Shown here piece after piece: positions 61,240 through 64,000 of a DNA stretch of 64,000 bases (its first letter is position 1; each line of letters opens with the position of its first letter). Under the pieces are notes generated by a model. That model was not told the DNA's origin. It saw only the letters and a list, made by a program, of their open reading frames with translations, and did no database searches. Position numbers and translations under genes: made by a program. This stretch comes from Rhodosalinus halophilus (lineage in GTDB: Bacteria > Pseudomonadota > Alphaproteobacteria > Rhodobacterales > Rhodobacteraceae), in assembly GCF_003298775.1 (NCBI RefSeq), contig NZ_QNTQ01000001.1:186001-250000 (forward strand). The letters are read 5' to 3'.

Positions 61240-62100
61240 TCAGCGCAGCCGCACGCCCTCGCGTCCGGCGAGGTCCACGAAGAACTGCCAGGCGACCCGG
61301 CCCGAGCGCGCGCCGCGCGTGGCCTGCCACTCGATCGCCTCGGCGCGCAGGCGCTCCTCGGCGATCTCCAACCCGTAGGCCGCGCAATAGCCGCGGATCA
61401 TCTCCAGATACTCGTCCTGGCTGCAGGGATGGAAGCCGAGCCACAGACCGAAGCGGTCGGAGAGCGAGACCTTCTCCTCCACCGCTTCCGACGGATTGAT
61501 CGCCGTCGAGCGCTCGTTCTCGATCATGTCGCGCGGCATCAGGTGGCGGCGGTTCGAGGTCGCGTAGAGCACCACGTTCTCCGGCCGCCCCTCGACCCCC
61601 CCGTCGAGCACCGCCTTCAGGCTCTTGTAGTGCTGGTCGTCCTGGCTGAACGAGAGATCGTCGCAGAAGAGCAGGAAGCGATGCTCGGACGCCGCGCGGA
61701 GCAGGCCCAGCAGGCGGCCGACGCTCGGCAGGTCCTCGCGCTGAAGCTCCACGATCTTCAGCGCATGGCCCTCGGCCACCACCTCCGCATGCACGGCCTT
61801 GACCAGAGAGCTCTTGCCCATGCCCCGCGCGCCCCAGAGCAGCGCGTTGTTGGCCGGCAGGCCCCGCGCGAAGGCGCGGGTGTTGGCGAGCAGGATGTCG
61901 CGCACCCGTTCGATTCCGACCAGCAGGGACAGATCCACCCGGTTCACGCGGCCCACCGGCTCCAGCCGGTCGGGCTCGGTATGCCAGACGAAGGCCTCCG
62001 CCCCGTCGAAATCGGGCGAAGGCCGCGGCGCGGGCGCGATGCGCTCGAGCGCCGCGGCGATGCGGGTCAGCGCCTCGGCGTCGCCGCCCGCGTCCCTCAT
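61240..62100 (-). CDS. DUF815 family AAA+ ATPase
   Basis: The 286-residue protein has Walker [17 protein letters not shown] at about residues 88-103 and a Walker B-like [10 protein letters not shown] near 144, with NRRHLMPRD as sensor region, all typical of the DUF815 ATPases. The N-terminal 70 residues are less conserved. It overlaps the tatC stop by four bases (ATGA) and is probably co-transcribed with tatABC. No established function is known for the family; a role linked to protein export or assembly is only positional. Confidence 0.88.
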   Translation of the reverse strand: MRDAGGDAEALTRIAAALERIAPAPRPSPDFDGAEAFVWHTEPDRLEPVGRVNRVDLSLLVGIERVRDILLANTRAFARGLPANNALLWGARGMGKSSLVKAVHAEVVAEGHALKIVELQREDLPSVGRLLGLLRAASEHRFLLFCDDLSFSQDDQHYKSLKAVLDGGVEGRPENVVLYATSNRRHLMPRDMIENERSTAINPSEAVEEKVSLSDRFGLWLGFHPCSQDEYLEMIRGYCAAYGLEIAEERLRAEAIEWQATRGARSGRVAWQFFVDLAGREGVRLR

Positions 62101-63020
62101 CGGCCGCGGTCCTCCTCGTCCTCGTCGAACTCCCGCATCAGCGGGTCGTCCTCGTCGCGGCCCTCGCCGTAGGGATCGTCGTCGTCCTCGAACCACAGGC
62201 CCTGTGCCTTGAGCTCCGCCTCGCGCTTCGTCTCGACCCGCTTCACCAGCCAGATCGAGACCTCGTAGAGCCCATAGACCACGACGAAGAGGATCACCTG
62301 CGTGATGACATCGGGCGGCGTGACCAGCGCGGCCAGCACGAGGATGCCGACCACGGCGTATTTGCGCACCGTCCGGAGCCCCTCGGCGCTCACCAGGCCC
62401 GCCTTGCCCATCAGCGTGAGCAGCACGGGCAGCTGGAAGCACAGGCCGAAGGCCACGATGAACTTGATGGTGAGCGAGAGATATTCCTGCGCCGAGCCCT
62501 GGAAGGCGATGCCGGCGGTGGCGTTCTCGACCTCGCCCTGGTCGAGCACGGTGCCCGGCTGCTGGAAGCCCAGGAAGAAGTCGAAGGCGAGCGGCGTGAC
62601 GACGTAATAGGCGAAGGCCGCGCCCAGGAAGAACATGAAGGGCGAGGCCAGCATGAAGGGCAGGAAGGCGCCCTTTTCGGACTTGTAGAGCCCCGGCGCC
62701 ACGAAGCGCCACATCTGGAAGCTGATCACCGGGAAGGACAGCACCAGCCCGCCCAGAAGCGAGATCGAGACCGCGACGAAGAAGCCTTCCTGCAGCCGGA
62801 TCAGGATCAGGCCGCAGTCGGACATGCCGCGGATCGCCATGGCGTCGCAGAGCGGCCGCGTGAGGAAGTCGAAGATCGGGTTCCAGACGGTGAAGCAGAT
62901 CACCATGCCGACGATGAAGGCGAGCACCGAGCGGATCAGCCGCGTGCGCAGCTCCGCCAGATGCTCGATCAGCGGTGCCTGGGAATCGTCGATCTCGTCG
63001 ACCTCGTCGGCCTTCGTCAT
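62097..63020 (-). CDS. tatC: Sec-independent (twin-arginine) protein translocase subunit TatC
   Basis: The 307-residue inner-membrane protein has six helices and the TatC signature [28 protein letters not shown] near the start. [29 protein letters not shown] and [15 protein letters not shown] are in the middle. TatC binds twin-arginine signal peptides. The acidic C-terminal tail (about 45 residues) is longer than in E. coli. It overlaps tatB (ATGA) and the DUF815 gene. Confidence 0.96.
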   Translation of the reverse strand: MTKADEVDEIDDSQAPLIEHLAELRTRLIRSVLAFIVGMVICFTVWNPIFDFLTRPLCDAMAIRGMSDCGLILIRLQEGFFVAVSISLLGGLVLSFPVISFQMWRFVAPGLYKSEKGAFLPFMLASPFMFFLGAAFAYYVVTPLAFDFFLGFQQPGTVLDQGEVENATAGIAFQGSAQEYLSLTIKFIVAFGLCFQLPVLLTLMGKAGLVSAEGLRTVRKYAVVGILVLAALVTPPDVITQVILFVVVYGLYEVSIWLVKRVETKREAELKAQGLWFEDDDDPYGEGRDEDDPLMREFDEDEEDRGR

Positions 63021-63511
63021 TCCTTGCGGTCCTCAGGGGCAGGCGCATCGCCGGCGGGTGCCGCCTCGGGCTCCGCGGGTCGCGCCGCATCGGGCGTCTC
63101 GCCGCTGGCCTTGTTCCAGGACTGACCCGCGGGCGCCGTCTCGCCGCTCTCGCCGTCCCTTTTCTCGCGCAGCGCATCGCGTCGCTTCTGCGCCTCGGCG
63201 GCGCGTTCGCGCGCGAGCTTGGCGGTCTCGCTGTCGGGATCCCAGCGCGCGCTCTCGCGGAGCGACTTCTCGAGCCCGTCGAGGCCCATCGACTTGGCGC
63301 TGGTCATGTCCTTGAAGCCCTGCGTGGCCTCCTTGACGCCGCTCTCCTCGGCCGCCTCGTTCATGGCGCGGGAAAACTCGCGCGCCATCGCGCGCGCCTT
63401 GCCCATGAACCGGCCGACGTTGCGGAAGAGCACCGGCAGATCCTTGGGCCCCACCACGATCAGCGCGACGATCCCGATGACGAGAAGCTCCGTCCAGCCC
63501 AGGTCGAGCAT
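63017..63511 (-). CDS. tatB: Twin-arginine translocase subunit TatB
   Basis: The 164-residue protein starts [20 protein letters not shown], one transmembrane helix with the Glu typical of TatB. The conserved [33 protein letters not shown] amphipathic helix follows. The long charged tail with Ala/Glu/Pro repeats is normal for the subunit. TatB forms the receptor complex with TatC. Confidence 0.94.
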   Translation of the reverse strand: MLDLGWTELLVIGIVALIVVGPKDLPVLFRNVGRFMGKARAMAREFSRAMNEAAEESGVKEATQGFKDMTSAKSMGLDGLEKSLRESARWDPDSETAKLARERAAEAQKRRDALREKRDGESGETAPAGQSWNKASGETPDAARPAEPEAAPAGDAPAPEDRKE

Positions 63512-63514
63512 GGA

Positions 63515-63742
63515 TCAGACCTTGTCTTTCTCGCGCTCGTCTTCGGGCGTCACGTCGCGGGCGGGCTCGCCTTCTGCCGACTGGTTCTCGAGTTCCTCGG
63601 TGCCGTCCTTCACGCCCTTCTTGAACGCGGTGATCCCCTTGCCGACCTCGCCCATGAGCGAGCTGATCTTGCCGCGGCCGAAGAGCACCAGAACGACGAT
63701 CGCGATGAGAAGAAGGCCCGGAAGGCCGATGTTGTTGAGCAT
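63515..63742 (-). CDS. tatA: Twin-arginine translocase subunit TatA
   Basis: A 75-residue pore-forming subunit with an N-terminal helix [20 protein letters not shown], the [23 protein letters not shown] hinge and amphipathic helix, and an acidic tail. GAGAG precedes the ATG at 63742. It is the first gene of tatABC-DUF815. Confidence 0.95.
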   Translation of the reverse strand: MLNNIGLPGLLLIAIVVLVLFGRGKISSLMGEVGKGITAFKKGVKDGTEELENQSAEGEPARDVTPEDEREKDKV

Positions 63743-63904
63743 GGCGACTCTCCTCGTGGCAGCGCGGACGCGTCGCGCGCCCGCAACTCCTGCGCGGCAG
63801 ATGTAGTGGCTCCACCCGCCGCGCGAAAGCGGGAAAGCACCAGTTCGCCGGTCCGAACGCGAGGTTTTTTCGCCCGCTCCTGCCAAAAATCCGTCAACTG
63901 ACAA

Positions 63905-63910
63905 TATAAT
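63905..63910 (+). promoter_or_regulatory. Consensus -10 box before the terminal HTH gene
   Basis: TATAAT, a perfect -10 hexamer, lies 32 bases before the ATG at 63942 in an AT-rich patch. No good -35 is seen at 17 bases; CTGCCA lies at 19. Its position argues against the in-frame ATG at 63909. Confidence 0.5.
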
Positions 63911-63941
63911 GTCCAAACGGAACGCGAATCAGAAGGCAGCG

Positions 63942-64000
63942 ATGGCCCGCACGGAACGGCTCTACGCGCTGATCGAGATCCTGCGTCACGGCGGGCCGCA
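63942..64000 (+). CDS. HTH (YafY/DeoR-like) transcriptional regulator, first codons only
   Basis: Nineteen codons are present before the window ends. The start MARTERLYALIEILRHGGP matches the opening of YafY-type HTH-WYL regulators. AGAAGG precedes the ATG at 63942. An ATG at 63909 is in frame but would lie within the -10 region. The rest of the gene is outside the window, so the family call is tentative. Confidence 0.6.
   Translation, partial: MARTERLYALIEILRHGGP

Noticed and set aside
1-64000. CRISPR arrays, insertion sequences or prophage genes
   Set aside because: No regularly spaced repeats, transposase, integrase or phage structural gene was found on either strand.

Overview
The window is GC-rich, densely coded, and reads as chromosomal DNA from an alphaproteobacterium of the Rhodobacteraceae (Roseobacter-type). 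Several things point there: a GTTC-N7-GTTC LexA box in front of uvrA, a sulfolipid sqdB-sqdD-sqdC operon in the order known from Rhodobacter, an Mrp antiporter with the A and B subunits fused, an isatin-hydrolase-like protein, and short intergenic hairpin repeats. No phage, insertion sequence, integrase or CRISPR array was seen.

Layout. 1-3244: 5' part of uvrA, glucokinase, an Lrp-type regulator and a stress-type membrane protein. 3322-9044 (minus): a CoxM/L/S/G-type molybdenum hydroxylase set, an IclR regulator and an acyl-CoA thioesterase. 9119-12852 (plus, divergent): a fused aryl-CoA monooxygenase/aryl-CoA ligase and a gentisate dioxygenase. 12943-19662 (minus): a two-subunit indolepyruvate-type ferredoxin oxidoreductase, a MarR regulator, a phytoene-dehydrogenase-like flavoprotein and an isatin-hydrolase-like enzyme. 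19790-31965 (plus): a second such flavoprotein, a complete peptide/nickel-type ABC importer, a TRAP transporter, a bicupin and a kynureninase-like enzyme. 32057-34339 (minus): an amino-acid ABC binding protein and permease under a GntR regulator. 34561-38001 (plus): a second, single-chain ferredoxin oxidoreductase. 38213-44254: the Mrp antiporter. 44346-46627: feruloyl-CoA synthetase with a MarR regulator. 46644-55024: dusA, a cobalamin-riboswitch operon, a DMT permease, PhzF, Fur/Mur, an aminotransferase, an MBL hydrolase, tRNA-Asp and tRNA-Val. 55477-64000: lon, sqdBDC, a DUF815 ATPase with tatCBA, and the first codons of an HTH regulator.

How it works together. The stretch 3322-38001 looks like one large aromatic or N-heteroaromatic catabolic island. 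The best-supported core is activation and ring hydroxylation at the CoA-thioester level by one fused polypeptide, thioester hydrolysis, then ring cleavage by a gentisate-type dioxygenase. I propose a feeder route: isatin is hydrolysed to isatinate (2-aminophenylglyoxylate), an aryl 2-oxoacid that the adjacent ferredoxin oxidoreductase could decarboxylate to anthraniloyl-CoA, a plausible substrate of the monooxygenase half. Related 16-bp operators in front of iorA, between the isatin-hydrolase and flavoprotein genes, and over the ABC-importer promoter suggest that the MarR protein controls these units together. A second palindrome with a GTATA core links the GntR regulator to the bicupin/kynureninase operon. 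Substrates are inferred from family and context; none is proven by sequence alone.
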